From assembly GCA_945910815.1 (NCBI GenBank), contig CAMDZD010000005.1, positions 1 to 64,000 of the forward strand: a stretch of 64,000 nucleotides of DNA. Direction: 5' to 3'. The stretch is from an uncultured Clostridia bacterium. Lineage in GTDB: Bacteria > Bacillota > Clostridia > Oscillospirales > Ruminococcaceae. Positions 16,998 through 28,008 of this stretch are shown here, piece by piece. Every line of letters begins with the position of its first letter. The first letter of the stretch is position 1. The notes beneath the pieces were generated by a model. It was not told the origin of the DNA. It was given only the letters and a program-made list of their open reading frames with translations, and did no database searches. A program made the position numbers and the translations under genes.

Positions 16998-19229
16998 TTA
17001 AGCGGGGAGATTTGTGACAATGCCTGCAAGATACTGTTGAATTATTAAAGCGTCATTGGCATTAATACCGTTTCCGGTATTGTGAACATCGGCATTTTTT
17101 ATTCCTTTTTCAGAAACAGGGTTATTGTTTGAATCTCCTACATAAGATGCTATTGTAACAACATCGGCAATATCAACGTTTCCGTCGCAGTTTGCATCGC
17201 CGTAAATTATATTGTCAGCAGGAACTGTTGTAACAGGTACAGTAGTTGTTGTTGTTGTTACGGTTGTGAGAGCAGGTGTAGTTGCCTTTGTTGTTGAAGT
17301 TGTTGTTACAGGCTTTGCAGTAGTTGTTGTGGTTGTAGTTGTAGTCGTGGTTGTTGTTGTCGTAGTTGTTGTAGTTACAACGGGAGGAGCTTCCGTTAAA
17401 GTACCCTCAACGGCTACTATAAATTCATCAATATAGAAATTTTCTGTTCCGGATTCTGTTTCGATATATACCTTGATATCTGATGCACCCTCCGGAATCT
17501 GATATGCTGTATTGATAAGCTGTGCATAGTGTCCTTTAGTTGCAGTTACAGATGCTATTCTTGAATATTTCGTGTCGCCGTTTGAATCGGTATACTGCAA
17601 GGTCATAGCAAAATTCTTTGTTTCGTCACCTTCAAGGTATATTACATCTGCACTGAAACTGAATTTTTTAGACGGAGCGAATACTGATGAATCAAGAGTT
17701 TTTTCCGCACCGTTCCACGCTGAAGCACGTTCCTGAACGAGAAGTGCATTAGTACCCTTGTAAGGAGTTCTTCCGCTGAGGAGTATTGAAGAACTTCCGT
17801 GACCTGACCAGTTATCCGCACCCTCTTCAAAAGTATCATGTATATAGTATCCGTTTGAATCAGGTTCAGCAGGTTTTGTTGAAGGCTGAGTTGTTGGTTC
17901 TGTTGCAGGAGTCTGTCCGTCAAGAGTTACAACAAATGTTGATACACTCTGTGCAGGGAGCTGTGCAAAAAAGCTGTTTCCATTATATTCAAGATTTTCT
18001 GTGACAGCGAGATTTTCATTTGCAGAAGTTCTGTATCTGTCAACGTCTGAAATATTCAAGCCGTCAACAGCGAAATTCTGTGCATAGCCTTCATTACCTT
18101 TATTTACAGCTACTATTGTAACCTGATTTTTATTGTTTTTGTATGCGGAAACATATACATTATCAGCAGGCTGTTCGGTTGCATCAATTCTCACGTCACC
18201 GGGGCGGACGAATTTTGAATACTGTGCCATACAGTAGCCACGCTTGCTTATTTTACCGTCTTCAGTCATCAAGCCATAGCTTCTGCGGATATACCACCAT
18301 GTATAAGCACTCATATTTCCTACAACCATAGCGTTGTGAATATTTTCGGAAACGTCCAGAGCTTCGGGATAGCGGTTAGCGGAATCGGCATCACTGTTTG
18401 GAACATATACTTCTGTCATCCAGATTTCTTTTCCGCAGTTTTCAAGTTCGGGGAAGTCCATCCAAGCCCTCTGAGTTCCGTAAAAATGCGTACCGAACAA
18501 ATCGCAGTTTGCCATAGCCTTGCTGTTATTAAGTATCTTTTTGTAGAATTTCTTTCCGCCGTCAGGCACCCATGAGGCATTCAAGGGAGCATACTGGAAA
18601 GATTCAGGAGACATAAGCCTTGTACTTGTTATTTTATCACCATAGTTTGCAATAAAATCGGTTGTTTCATCTGTTGACCAGTATGTCCATTCAGAAGCAA
18701 AATCCGGCTCATTCTGAACTGATATTGCATAAAGGTCAACGTTATTATTCTTCATGTAAGTACCAAAATCATTGAGATGCTGTGCATAAGCGGAATAATT
18801 TGATTTCGGAAGGTGAAGTTTGCCGTTGCTACCGCCGGATTCCGCAAGATTTGCCGGTGGTTCCCATGGAGATGCAAAAACCGTAACGCCCATTTTTGTA
18901 GCATACTGTGCCGTAGGAAGTGCCTTATACCACTGATTTTTGTCGGGATTAACAAACACTCGCAATACAGTAAGTCCTAACTCGTCAGCACCGTTTCCGA
19001 ATGCAGTTTGTCTTTGCTGTTCAGTCAGGTCTTGTCCCGCCCACTCAGGGTGATTGATACCTCCGAAGCCCTTGATAGTCTGATACTGTACAGTGGGATT
19101 TACAACACATACATCAGCAGAAAAAGCGTCAATATTCTGGGGTACAAATGAAACGAAAGCTGTCATCATAATTCCGGCTGTTGCGACGGAAATAATTTTC
19201 TTAATGCTTTTCATTGAAAAAGGAAACAT
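16998..19229 (-). CDS. Secreted GH30 subfamily 8-like glucuronoxylanase with CBM22-like module and dockerin
   Basis: A 743-residue cellulosomal xylanase. Order: signal peptide (1-38), GH30 barrel with side beta domain (about 40-437), Pro/Thr linker, CBM22-like xylan-binding module (about 460-605), a nearly pure Thr linker, and type I dockerin (about 678-743). The acid/base is E174 (SVQNEPDF) and the nucleophile E273 (WMTEVYV). R315 in WWYIRRSYG matches the arginine (R272 in Bacillus subtilis XynC) that grips the glucuronic acid branch, so it should cleave glucuronoxylan next to MeGlcA side groups. An AGGAG site precedes the ATG and a TTGAAA-17-TATAAT promoter lies at 19259-19287. It forms a single gene, read away from the Spo0A-like gene in the same direction. 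Confidence 0.94.
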   Translation of the reverse strand: MFPFSMKSIKKIISVATAGIMMTAFVSFVPQNIDAFSADVCVVNPTVQYQTIKGFGGINHPEWAGQDLTEQQRQTAFGNGADELGLTVLRVFVNPDKNQWYKALPTAQYATKMGVTVFASPWEPPANLAESGGSNGKLHLPKSNYSAYAQHLNDFGTYMKNNNVDLYAISVQNEPDFASEWTYWSTDETTDFIANYGDKITSTRLMSPESFQYAPLNASWVPDGGKKFYKKILNNSKAMANCDLFGTHFYGTQRAWMDFPELENCGKEIWMTEVYVPNSDADSANRYPEALDVSENIHNAMVVGNMSAYTWWYIRRSYGLMTEDGKISKRGYCMAQYSKFVRPGDVRIDATEQPADNVYVSAYKNNKNQVTIVAVNKGNEGYAQNFAVDGLNISDVDRYRTSANENLAVTENLEYNGNSFFAQLPAQSVSTFVVTLDGQTPATEPTTQPSTKPAEPDSNGYYIHDTFEEGADNWSGHGSSSILLSGRTPYKGTNALLVQERASAWNGAEKTLDSSVFAPSKKFSFSADVIYLEGDETKNFAMTLQYTDSNGDTKYSRIASVTATKGHYAQLINTAYQIPEGASDIKVYIETESGTENFYIDEFIVAVEGTLTEAPPVVTTTTTTTTTTTTTTTTTTTAKPVTTTSTTKATTPALTTVTTTTTTVPVTTVPADNIIYGDANCDGNVDIADVVTIASYVGDSNNNPVSEKGIKNADVHNTGNGINANDALIIQQYLAGIVTNLPA
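17290..17380 (-). repeat. Trinucleotide-rich tract encoding the poly-Thr linker
   Basis: The xylanase linker between the CBM22-like module and the dockerin is encoded by a run of ACN codons (mostly ACA, ACT and ACC, read on the minus strand), giving a stretch of about twenty consecutive threonines and then further Thr-rich sequence. Codons are partly mixed, which lowers but does not remove slippage potential. Confidence 0.75.
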
Positions 19230-19258
19230 AAATCAACACTCCTTATTTGTTTTTTATA

Positions 19259-19287
19259 ATTATATCACAATATTTTCATAATTTCAA
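19259..19287 (-). promoter_or_regulatory. Sigma-A promoter for the GH30 xylanase gene
   Basis: TTGAAA (19282-19287), 17-bp spacer, TATAAT (19259-19264) on the minus strand, about 30 bp before the start codon. Confidence 0.82.
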
Positions 19288-19407
19288 GAGGCAAAATGAA
19301 CTTTTTTGTATTGACAGAAAGTATCTTATACATCAGTTTCATAAATATTCCGACTGTATACCGAGTAATTGCAAAAAAATCCGCAAAGATAAATTAAAAC
19401 CTTTTAA

Positions 19408-19440
19408 CTTAATGCCTATAAAAAATTCATTAGCATTAAG
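19408..19440. repeat. Inverted repeat in the AT-rich gap between the Spo0A-like and xylanase genes
   Basis: CTTAATGC (19408-19415) and GCATTAAG (19433-19440) form an 8-bp inverted repeat with a 17-nt loop. It lacks a clean T-run on either side, so it is at best a weak terminator for the gene ending at 19524. Nothing else is evident in the 19290-19523 gap. Confidence 0.45.
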
Positions 19441-19523
19441 AATCAAGCTTTTTATATTAAAGTTGATTTTTCTGTTTTGCTAATGATACAATGTAACTTT
19501 ATAATGATTAAATTCAAAGCATT

Positions 19524-20276
19524 TTACTGCATGCAATAATCTTTAAAAGTTCCCGCCATAAGCTCTATAAACCGTGCATTTGTAATCTTACAGTCAATTT
19601 TGCATGAACGATATGCAAAGTCACTGTATTTTGACATGAAGTGCCGGAAACAGTCTTTATTTTCCGAATCCTCCATAAATAATTTTATACAGTTTCTTAT
19701 ACAACGTTCAACATTGTTATAAGTACTTCCATGTCTTACAGCTATTTCGGGGTAAACTTCTCTTGTTATGTTTGAAAATCCCTTATTTTCAAACAAGGTA
19801 ATATAAATTGCGGAACAGGTATATTCAAAGCCGTCGAGATTGTCATCAATACCCATATTCCGTACAAAAAACTGTATTCTGTTCATAGCATTGTCTTTGT
19901 TTATACAGTTGTTTTTTATTATTATCTCCTCATATATTTTATAAAAATCATAGGGCATATAAACGCAGGTTATATAATCCTTTTTCGCAAGAGTTTCAAT
20001 TCGCCAGTCTTTTCGGGGCATAAGAAGAATTAAATGTATATGATTCTGTATGCTTTTTATTTTTCTGACAAGCCATACTATATCGCAGTAAAAAAGCTGA
20101 GCATTGCATATAAGAACGTCAGGCTTATATTTTTCAATTTTGTCAAAAAGATTTTCGATATTATTACAATGATTTAAATTTCTTGCGTTGCAGTTTTTAA
20201 TTTTCAGATATTTTGCAAGTTTCATTCCATAATTAAAATTTGCTTCTGCAATAAGCACACTTATTCGTTTATCCAC
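19524..20276 (-). CDS. Spo0A-like transcription regulator with a degenerate receiver domain
   Basis: A protein of about 250 residues. The C-terminal part (about 130-250) matches the Spo0A DNA-binding domain: NMGIDDNLDGFEYTCSAI, then YPEIAVRHGSTYNNVERCIRN for the recognition region, and KITNARFIELMAG at the end. The N-terminal part keeps a receiver-like pattern, but the phospho-acceptor in PDVLICN is Asn (position 58) and the conserved Lys before Pro is Met (VYMPYDF). It should not be phosphorylated at the usual site. I set the start at GTG 20276, preceded by GAAAGGA; the longer reading from TTG at 20300 abuts its AGGAG with no spacing. A perfect 0A box lies upstream at 20393-20399. Whether it stands in for Spo0A or is a paralog is unknown. 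Confidence 0.8.
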   Translation of the reverse strand: MDKRISVLIAEANFNYGMKLAKYLKIKNCNARNLNHCNNIENLFDKIEKYKPDVLICNAQLFYCDIVWLVRKIKSIQNHIHLILLMPRKDWRIETLAKKDYITCVYMPYDFYKIYEEIIIKNNCINKDNAMNRIQFFVRNMGIDDNLDGFEYTCSAIYITLFENKGFSNITREVYPEIAVRHGSTYNNVERCIRNCIKLFMEDSENKDCFRHFMSKYSDFAYRSCKIDCKITNARFIELMAGTFKDYCMQ

Positions 20277-20392
20277 ATCAAAATTCCTTTCAATAAACAA
20301 CTCCTATAATTTCTACTAAAAAACTATCCTTTTAAAGTTTAACATACTATTTCTGATATTTCAATTAATTACGGAAATTTTTTGGAAAAATT

Positions 20393-20399
20393 TGTCGAA
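20393..20399 (+). promoter_or_regulatory. Candidate Spo0A (0A) box upstream of the Spo0A-like gene
   Basis: TGTCGAA, a perfect match to the established 0A-box consensus TGNCGAA, lies about 120 bp upstream of the Spo0A-like start. A 7-mer can occur by chance; another copy is at 38-44. Autoregulation is inference. Confidence 0.4.
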
Positions 20400-20441
20400 T
20401 TGAAAGAAAAATAATTATTTAGCAATTTAAAAGATGATAAA

Positions 20442-20993
20442 TTAACTTTTTCTGAAAAAATTTCTTATTTCTTCAAGGGTGCGTGGAGTGTAATTCATAT
20501 AGGGCATCATACACCCTACGTTATAACATTCTGCATTGATACCCTTTTCATTAAGTCCCGAAACAAATTCCCTGAAAATTGTTTCCTCACCGGTATTATG
20601 TACATGACCATAAAGAAGAACTGTATACCTGTGCTGACCATACCAGAAAGCTATAGGATAATGCGAAAGAACTATTCTCTGACTGTTAACCACAATAACC
20701 TTATAATTTGAAATGCTTTCAAAACATTGCTCAAATTCGGGAGAAAATTTCTGGTCGTGATTGCCGAGAATTATATGCTTTTTCCCTCTGAGCTGTCTTA
20801 TAACATCAAGAGCCATTTCATTTTTCCATGCGAAATCGCCTAAAATATATACTTCGTCATCTGCTGATACAGCATTATTCCAGTTTTGTATTATTGTGGA
20901 ATTTTCCTGTTCAAGCGACTGAAAAGGTCTTTTGTCAGACTTTATTGCATTAAGATGACCTATATGCAAATCCGATATAAAAAATACTGCCAT
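20442..20993 (-). CDS. Calcineurin-like metallophosphoesterase
   Basis: A 183-residue cytoplasmic phosphoesterase with all five metallophosphatase blocks: D8 and H10 (ISDLHIG), D53 (LGDFAW), N78-H79-D80 (LGNHD), a His in LSHYP, and the pair in YGHVHNT. These hold two metals and cleave phosphomono- or diesters; the short size and the LSHYP variant resemble the stand-alone phosphoesterases of Firmicutes with unknown substrate. It lies downstream of atpC but is separated from it by a terminator (21010-21037). A few readthrough transcripts may include it. The AAAGGA site is well placed. Confidence 0.88.
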   Translation of the reverse strand: MAVFFISDLHIGHLNAIKSDKRPFQSLEQENSTIIQNWNNAVSADDEVYILGDFAWKNEMALDVIRQLRGKKHIILGNHDQKFSPEFEQCFESISNYKVIVVNSQRIVLSHYPIAFWYGQHRYTVLLYGHVHNTGEETIFREFVSGLNEKGINAECYNVGCMMPYMNYTPRTLEEIRNFFRKS

Positions 20994-21009
20994 AAAAAAT
21001 CCTTTCTTT

Positions 21010-21037
21010 AAAAAATTCGGGGAACTGATGTTCCCCG
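21010..21037 (-). terminator. Intrinsic terminator of the ATP synthase operon
   Basis: On the minus strand CGGGGAAC, a 4-nt loop (ATCA) and GTTCCCCG are followed by AATTTTTT, just after the atpC stop codon. Confidence 0.9.
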
Positions 21038-21045
21038 ATATTTAT

Positions 21046-21458
21046 TTAATGTTTCTGAAGTGATGATACATGGATTCTGTTCAATGCACGTTTCAGCTTT
21101 AATTCCGCACGTGACATTTCGGAAGCGGTTTTCGCCTGCTTAATCTTATTCAGTGCGTCCTCTTTTGAACGGTTAGCCCATATAACATCTATATCCTCGC
21201 CCCATTCGGAAGCGGTTGTAATAATTCTTGTGGTTTTTTCGTAGGATACTTTAAGGATTCCTCCGGCAATTGCAGCATATTTTACTTCACCGCCTGCAAG
21301 AGTTATTTTTAGGACTCCTGCCGGAAGATTTGCAACATAATTTTCGTGACCTGCTAAAATTCCGACATCGCCCTCCGTAGTTCTGACAATAATCTGTTCA
21401 ACGTCACCGTCAAAAAGAATTTTATCAGGAGTGATAACCATAAATTTAAAGGTTCTCA

Positions 21459-21459
<1 letters not shown>
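21046..21459 (-). CDS. atpC: F1Fo ATP synthase epsilon subunit
   Basis: This 137-residue central-stalk subunit couples gamma rotation to the c-ring and can inhibit ATP hydrolysis. The N-terminal beta-sandwich is clear ([41 protein letters not shown]) and is followed by the two-helix C-terminal domain with alternating Lys/Ala. Its ATG shares one base with the atpD stop (TAATG), so translation is coupled. It is the last gene of atpIBEFHAGDC. Confidence 0.95.
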
Positions 21460-23727
<2,268 letters not shown>

Positions 23728-23738
23728 ATCAAATCACC

Positions 23739-25259
23739 TCACTGCTTTTTGTCGGACATATATTTTTCAGCAAAAGTGCTGAGAGCCTCTTTGAGCTTTG
23801 TTTCAGTTTCATCTGAAAGCTGTCCGGAAGTTCTGATTGATTCGGTAATTTCAGGGTATGAAGTATCAATATATTCAAAAAGTGCGTTCTGATAATCAGA
23901 AATAAGCTTTACCGGAATATCCTTAAGATAGTTGTTTACAACGGCATAGATAATTATAACCTGATTTTCAACGGCAACAGGTTTGTTTCTGTCCTGCTTG
24001 AGAACTTCAACGATACGTTCACCCTGTTCGAGTCTTTCCTTTGTATCCTTATCCAAATCAGAGCCGAACTGTGAGAATGACTGCAATTCACGGTACTGCG
24101 AATACATGAGTTTCAGTGAACCCGAAACCTTTTTCATAGCCTTAATCTGTGCAGCACTTCCGACACGTGATACAGAAATACCAGGGTTTACAGCAGGTCT
24201 TATACCGGCATTGAAAAGGTCTGTTTCAAGGAATATCTGACCGTCTGTAATTGAAATTACATTTGTAGGGATATATGCCGAAACATCTCCCGCCTGAGTC
24301 TCAATAATCGGAAGTGCAGTAAGAGAACCGCCTCCGTAGTTTTCATTGAGAGAACATGCACGTTCAAGAAGTCTTGAGTGAAGATAGAATACATCTCCGG
24401 GGAATGCTTCACGTCCCGGCGGTCTTTTGAGAAGAAGTGAAAGCGTTCTGTAAGCGACAGCGTGTTTTGACAAGTCATCATAAACGCAGAGAACGTCCTG
24501 ACCTTTGTCAAGGAAATATTCACCTATTGCACAGCCTGCATAAGGTGCTATATACTGTAACGGTGCAAGCTCCGAAGCCGTAGCGGATACAACTATTGAA
24601 TAATCCATAGCTCCCGCCTTTGTAAGAGTTTCAACAACATTTGCAACCGTTGAACGCTTCTGACCGATTGCAACATAGATACATATAATATCCTTGCCCT
24701 TCTGATTTATTATAGTATCAAGTGCAATTGAAGTTTTACCTGTCTGACGGTCACCAATTATAAGTTCACGCTGTCCCCTGCCTATCGGAATCATAGAGTC
24801 AATAGCTTTGATACCGGTCTGCAATGGCTTATGAACTGATTTTCTTGTAATAATTCCCGATGCAATTTTTTCAATCGGAGAAGTAAGGGAAGTCCTTATA
24901 GGTCCTTTGCCGTCAATAGGCTTTCCGAGTGCATCTACTACACGTCCAATCATTTCCTCTCCGACCGGTACGGAAACAATCTGACCTGTACGCTTTACGA
25001 CAGAACCCTCTTTTATATCGATATCCGAGCCAAGCATAACAGCTCCGACGAAATCCTGTTCAAGGTTAAGAGCCATACCCTTGACACCGTTTTCAAATTC
25101 GAGAAGCTCGCCCGACATACAGTTTTCTATGCCGTGGATATTTGCGATACCGTCTCCGACAGTCATAACAGTTCCGATGTCGGAAAGCTCAAGCTTGTTG
25201 CTGTAATGCTTAATCTGTTCCTTGATGATACCGCTGATTTCTTCAGGGCGTAAATTCAA
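23739..25259 (-). CDS. atpA: F1Fo ATP synthase alpha subunit
   Basis: The 506-residue non-catalytic nucleotide-binding subunit of F1. The P-loop is [13 protein letters not shown], and the alpha-specific region [17 protein letters not shown] is present, as is the arginine-finger neighbourhood. The N-terminal segment ([16 protein letters not shown]) is the delta-binding helix. Length is standard. Order in the operon is atpH, then atpA (15 bp), then atpG. Confidence 0.97.
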   Translation of the reverse strand: MNLRPEEISGIIKEQIKHYSNKLELSDIGTVMTVGDGIANIHGIENCMSGELLEFENGVKGMALNLEQDFVGAVMLGSDIDIKEGSVVKRTGQIVSVPVGEEMIGRVVDALGKPIDGKGPIRTSLTSPIEKIASGIITRKSVHKPLQTGIKAIDSMIPIGRGQRELIIGDRQTGKTSIALDTIINQKGKDIICIYVAIGQKRSTVANVVETLTKAGAMDYSIVVSATASELAPLQYIAPYAGCAIGEYFLDKGQDVLCVYDDLSKHAVAYRTLSLLLKRPPGREAFPGDVFYLHSRLLERACSLNENYGGGSLTALPIIETQAGDVSAYIPTNVISITDGQIFLETDLFNAGIRPAVNPGISVSRVGSAAQIKAMKKVSGSLKLMYSQYRELQSFSQFGSDLDKDTKERLEQGERIVEVLKQDRNKPVAVENQVIIIYAVVNNYLKDIPVKLISDYQNALFEYIDTSYPEITESIRTSGQLSDETETKLKEALSTFAEKYMSDKKQ

Positions 25260-25274
25260 TATAATACACCTTCT

Positions 25275-25817
25275 TTAAATATTATTATTCTTGAGTTCCT
25301 TGGAGATTGAATTAATTCTTGATGCTATACTGTTATCGATAAGAGTATCGCCGTAGGAAAGTCTTACTCCGCCTATAATGGACGGGTCAACATTTTCAAT
25401 AAGCTTGATTCTCTTTCCGAGCTTATTCTGAAGCTTTACAATAAGCCTGTTGCGTTCGGATTCATCAAGAGGAATACTTGTCGTAACAGTAACCTCCTCG
25501 ATATTTTTATGCTTGTTGTAGAGCTTTTTAAAATCAGCACATATTTCCGAAATATAGCCTATGCGGTGCTTTTCCGTCAGCAGGCAAAGGAAATTCATAA
25601 GTATTCCCTCATCGTCCCCGAATACTTTTTTCAGAGAATCAATTTTTTCGTCCTTGCTGAGATTGGGAGCTGAAAGCAGATTCAGAAATTCGGGATTTTT
25701 TTCAAAAATATCAGTAACTGAAATCAAATCAAGAGATACATCTTCAAGGCAATCAGTTTCGCAGGCAAGCTCAAAAAGAGCCTCTGCATAAACTGATGAA
25801 ATTTTAGGTTCAGTCAT
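25275..25817 (-). CDS. atpH: F1Fo ATP synthase delta subunit
   Basis: About 180 residues; it links the top of F1 to the b-subunit stalk. The N-terminal helical bundle (SSVYAEALFELACETDCLEDVSLDLISV) and the C-terminal IGGVRLSYGDTLIDNSIASRINSISKEL signature are clear. The best start is ATG at 25817 (MTEPKISS), preceded by AGGTG; a GTG three codons upstream also exists but lies deeper in atpF. It overlaps the end of atpF by a few bases. Confidence 0.93.
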   Translation of the reverse strand: MTEPKISSVYAEALFELACETDCLEDVSLDLISVTDIFEKNPEFLNLLSAPNLSKDEKIDSLKKVFGDDEGILMNFLCLLTEKHRIGYISEICADFKKLYNKHKNIEEVTVTTSIPLDESERNRLIVKLQNKLGKRIKLIENVDPSIIGGVRLSYGDTLIDNSIASRINSISKELKNNNI

Positions 25818-26313
25818 TATTTTCACCTACATTTTCGATAAACTCATCGATAAAACGGCGATGGTCATCACTGTTGATTTCCTTGTCAATAACCTTTTCG
25901 GCAACCATAACTGCAAGGTCTGAAACTTCATCACGGACGGCAGAACGTGCGTTTGCCTTTTCACGTTCTATTTCGGAATTGGCTTTTTTGATAATCATAT
26001 CAGCATTGCTTTTAGCTTCTGATATAATTTCCTCTGAACGCCTGTTAGCAGTTTCGGAGGCGTTTTTGATTATCTTAGCGGATTCCTCTCTTGCATTGCC
26101 TATAAGGTCGTTGTATTTCTTTTCAGACTGTCTTGCATTTTCGAGAGCCTCATCAGCCAGTGAATAAGTTTCCTCGACATCGTGCTTACGCTGTTCGATA
26201 ATATCATTTACGGGCTTGAAAAGAAAATGCTTTATGACAAGAAAAAGTATAAGGGTATTTGCAAGGTTGAAAATTATTGAACCTATGTCAATAGTCAAAA
26301 AGTCCAGATTCAA
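25810..26313 (-). CDS. atpF: F1Fo ATP synthase b subunit
   Basis: A 167-residue peripheral-stalk protein. One N-terminal membrane helix (about 10-28, GSIIFNLANTLILFLVIKHFLF) is followed by a long, highly charged coiled coil rich in Glu/Lys/Arg/Ala, ending in ELIENVGEN-type acidic residues that dock on delta. Usual length. It is flanked by atpE (18 bp) and overlaps atpH. Confidence 0.95.
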   Translation of the reverse strand: MNLDFLTIDIGSIIFNLANTLILFLVIKHFLFKPVNDIIEQRKHDVEETYSLADEALENARQSEKKYNDLIGNAREESAKIIKNASETANRRSEEIISEAKSNADMIIKKANSEIEREKANARSAVRDEVSDLAVMVAEKVIDKEINSDDHRRFIDEFIENVGENND

Positions 26314-26331
26314 AATTTTTCACTCCCGAAA

Positions 26332-26616
<285 letters not shown>

Positions 26617-26624
26617 TTAAAAAG

Positions 26625-27374
26625 TCAGTCTTTTTCTGCTCCGCTTGCGATATAAATCATAGTGAGCATAACGAATATGAATGCCTGCATAAATCCCGAA
26701 AACAAATCGAAATATGCTGAAAGAACTGCCGGTATTCCTATTGCAAACACCGGAACGGAAAGTCCTATGGCTGCTGAGACTCCCGTCAGAGCAAAGTAAA
26801 TAAGGCTGGAAATAATCATACCGCCCGCAACGTTGCCGAAATGACGGAATCCCATAGAAATTGGTGTTGATACTTCGCTTACGATATTCATAGGAAGCAT
26901 CACGGGGAACGGAGCACAGAAGCTCTTAAGATAGCCTAAAAAGCCGTTTGTCCTGATTTTTGTGTACTGAATCATTATAAAAGTAATCAGAGCCCAGCTG
27001 AATGTAACATTGAAATCACCCGTCATAGGTCTTAAGCCGAAAAGGCTCAGAAAGCTTCCGCATATCGAAAAAATAAAAATTGTCGCAACATACGGCGTAA
27101 ATTTTCTGAACTGACTGCCCATAGTATCATCAAGCAGATTATGGAATGTATTCACAATCCATTCTGCCACAATCTGACGCTTTTTAGTCGGAACTTTTTC
27201 CATTTTATGCGTCATAAATATACATACGGCTGTAATTACTGCAATTAAAAGCCAGCCTAAAACTATGGTTTCAGTGATGTTGATTGTCACTCCGAAAACT
27301 TCAAAGCTCGTCAGGACTCCGGGACCTTTAACGTCTATCTCTTTAGTTCCCCTGAAAAAATCAGAAATTTTCAA
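26625..27374 (-). CDS. atpB: F1Fo ATP synthase a subunit
   Basis: The 249-residue stator membrane subunit that provides the ion half-channels. About five to six helices are visible. The essential arginine lies in SMGFRHFGNVAGGMI, the segment that faces the c-ring. The C-terminus PVFAIGIPAVLSAYFDLFSGFMQAFIFVMLTMIYI is typical. It follows the AtpI-like gene by a few bases and precedes atpE. Confidence 0.95.
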   Translation of the reverse strand: MKISDFFRGTKEIDVKGPGVLTSFEVFGVTINITETIVLGWLLIAVITAVCIFMTHKMEKVPTKKRQIVAEWIVNTFHNLLDDTMGSQFRKFTPYVATIFIFSICGSFLSLFGLRPMTGDFNVTFSWALITFIMIQYTKIRTNGFLGYLKSFCAPFPVMLPMNIVSEVSTPISMGFRHFGNVAGGMIISSLIYFALTGVSAAIGLSVPVFAIGIPAVLSAYFDLFSGFMQAFIFVMLTMIYIASGAEKD

Positions 27375-27378
27375 AAAA

Positions 27379-27753
27379 TTATTTACCTCCTTTTACTATG
27401 GAATACAAAGTGTAAATCACTTTGGGGTAAAAAAACGGAAGAACAGCTCCGACTGTATTAATCCAATCAAATCGAAATGAAATTATTACTGCAATACACG
27501 CAATCAGAGAACGGAAAAGATAACCTCCCATCATAGGATTTCTGCCTCTGCCTCCCGAAACGGCAATTCTTGAAACTGACCTGTTAAGGTGCCATAAGTT
27601 TATAAACAGTGCGGTACTGCCGAGTGCAAGACCTATAAGGAATCTTATATTTATACCTATAAATAATACAGATATGCCATAAGCTATAAGGTCAAGCGAG
27701 AGAGTCCATAGCAGAATGAATTTCAGTTCGTTTTTAAAATTAAAGCTGTTCAT
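27379..27753 (-). CDS. atpI: AtpI-like membrane protein (ATP synthase subunit I)
   Basis: A small, about 124-residue protein with four predicted membrane helices (KFILLWTLSLDLIAYGISVLF; FLIGLALGSTALFINLWHL; GYLFRSLIACIAVIISF; INTVGAVLPFFYPKVIYTL). Position at the head of the operon and topology identify it as the AtpI-type protein, which assists c-ring assembly or Mg2+/ion supply in other bacteria. I use ATG 27753 (MNSFNF), preceded by AGGT; the upstream GTG reading has no site and runs into the repeat region. Sequence identity to known AtpI is weak. Confidence 0.75.
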   Translation of the reverse strand: MNSFNFKNELKFILLWTLSLDLIAYGISVLFIGINIRFLIGLALGSTALFINLWHLNRSVSRIAVSGGRGRNPMMGGYLFRSLIACIAVIISFRFDWINTVGAVLPFFYPKVIYTLYSIVKGGK

Positions 27754-27792
27754 ATTTTTTACCTGTTTAACAAAATTATCCTCACAATTCAC

Positions 27793-27836
27793 GAAATTTT
27801 TAAGGTTATTTCAAGAAATTTTTAAGGTTATTTTAA
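27793..27836. repeat. Two tandem 22-bp repeats in the ATP synthase leader
   Basis: GAAATTTTTAAGGTTATTTC with AA (27793-27814) is followed at once by a copy with one mismatch (27815-27836). The core TAAGGTTAT recurs inverted (ATAACCTTA) at 27904-27912 next to the -10. Three related sites in the leader and promoter suggest an operator (inference). Confidence 0.6.
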
Positions 27837-27900
27837 GAATGAAATAATATAATCTGAATCATAAGGTAAATGATTGGAAACATAATACAATCATACTTAT

Positions 27901-27928
27901 ATTATAACCTTATTTCAGAAAAAGTCAA
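27901..27928 (-). promoter_or_regulatory. Sigma-A promoter for the ATP synthase operon
   Basis: TTGACT (27923-27928), 16-bp spacer, TATAAT (27901-27906) on the minus strand; the leader to atpI is about 140 nt and contains the tandem repeats. Confidence 0.75.
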
Positions 27929-28008
27929 GTCTTTGCAAAATAAAAAAAACGGTCAGTTTAAAGCAAATGTATAATTTAAAAAAAAGAAAACAAAAAGGGG
28001 TTTTTACT

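Noticed and set aside
17212..17436. Plus-strand open frame rich in valine opposite the xylanase linker
   Set aside because: It is the reverse reading of the poly-Thr codons (ACN gives GTN); no ribosome-binding site and no family.
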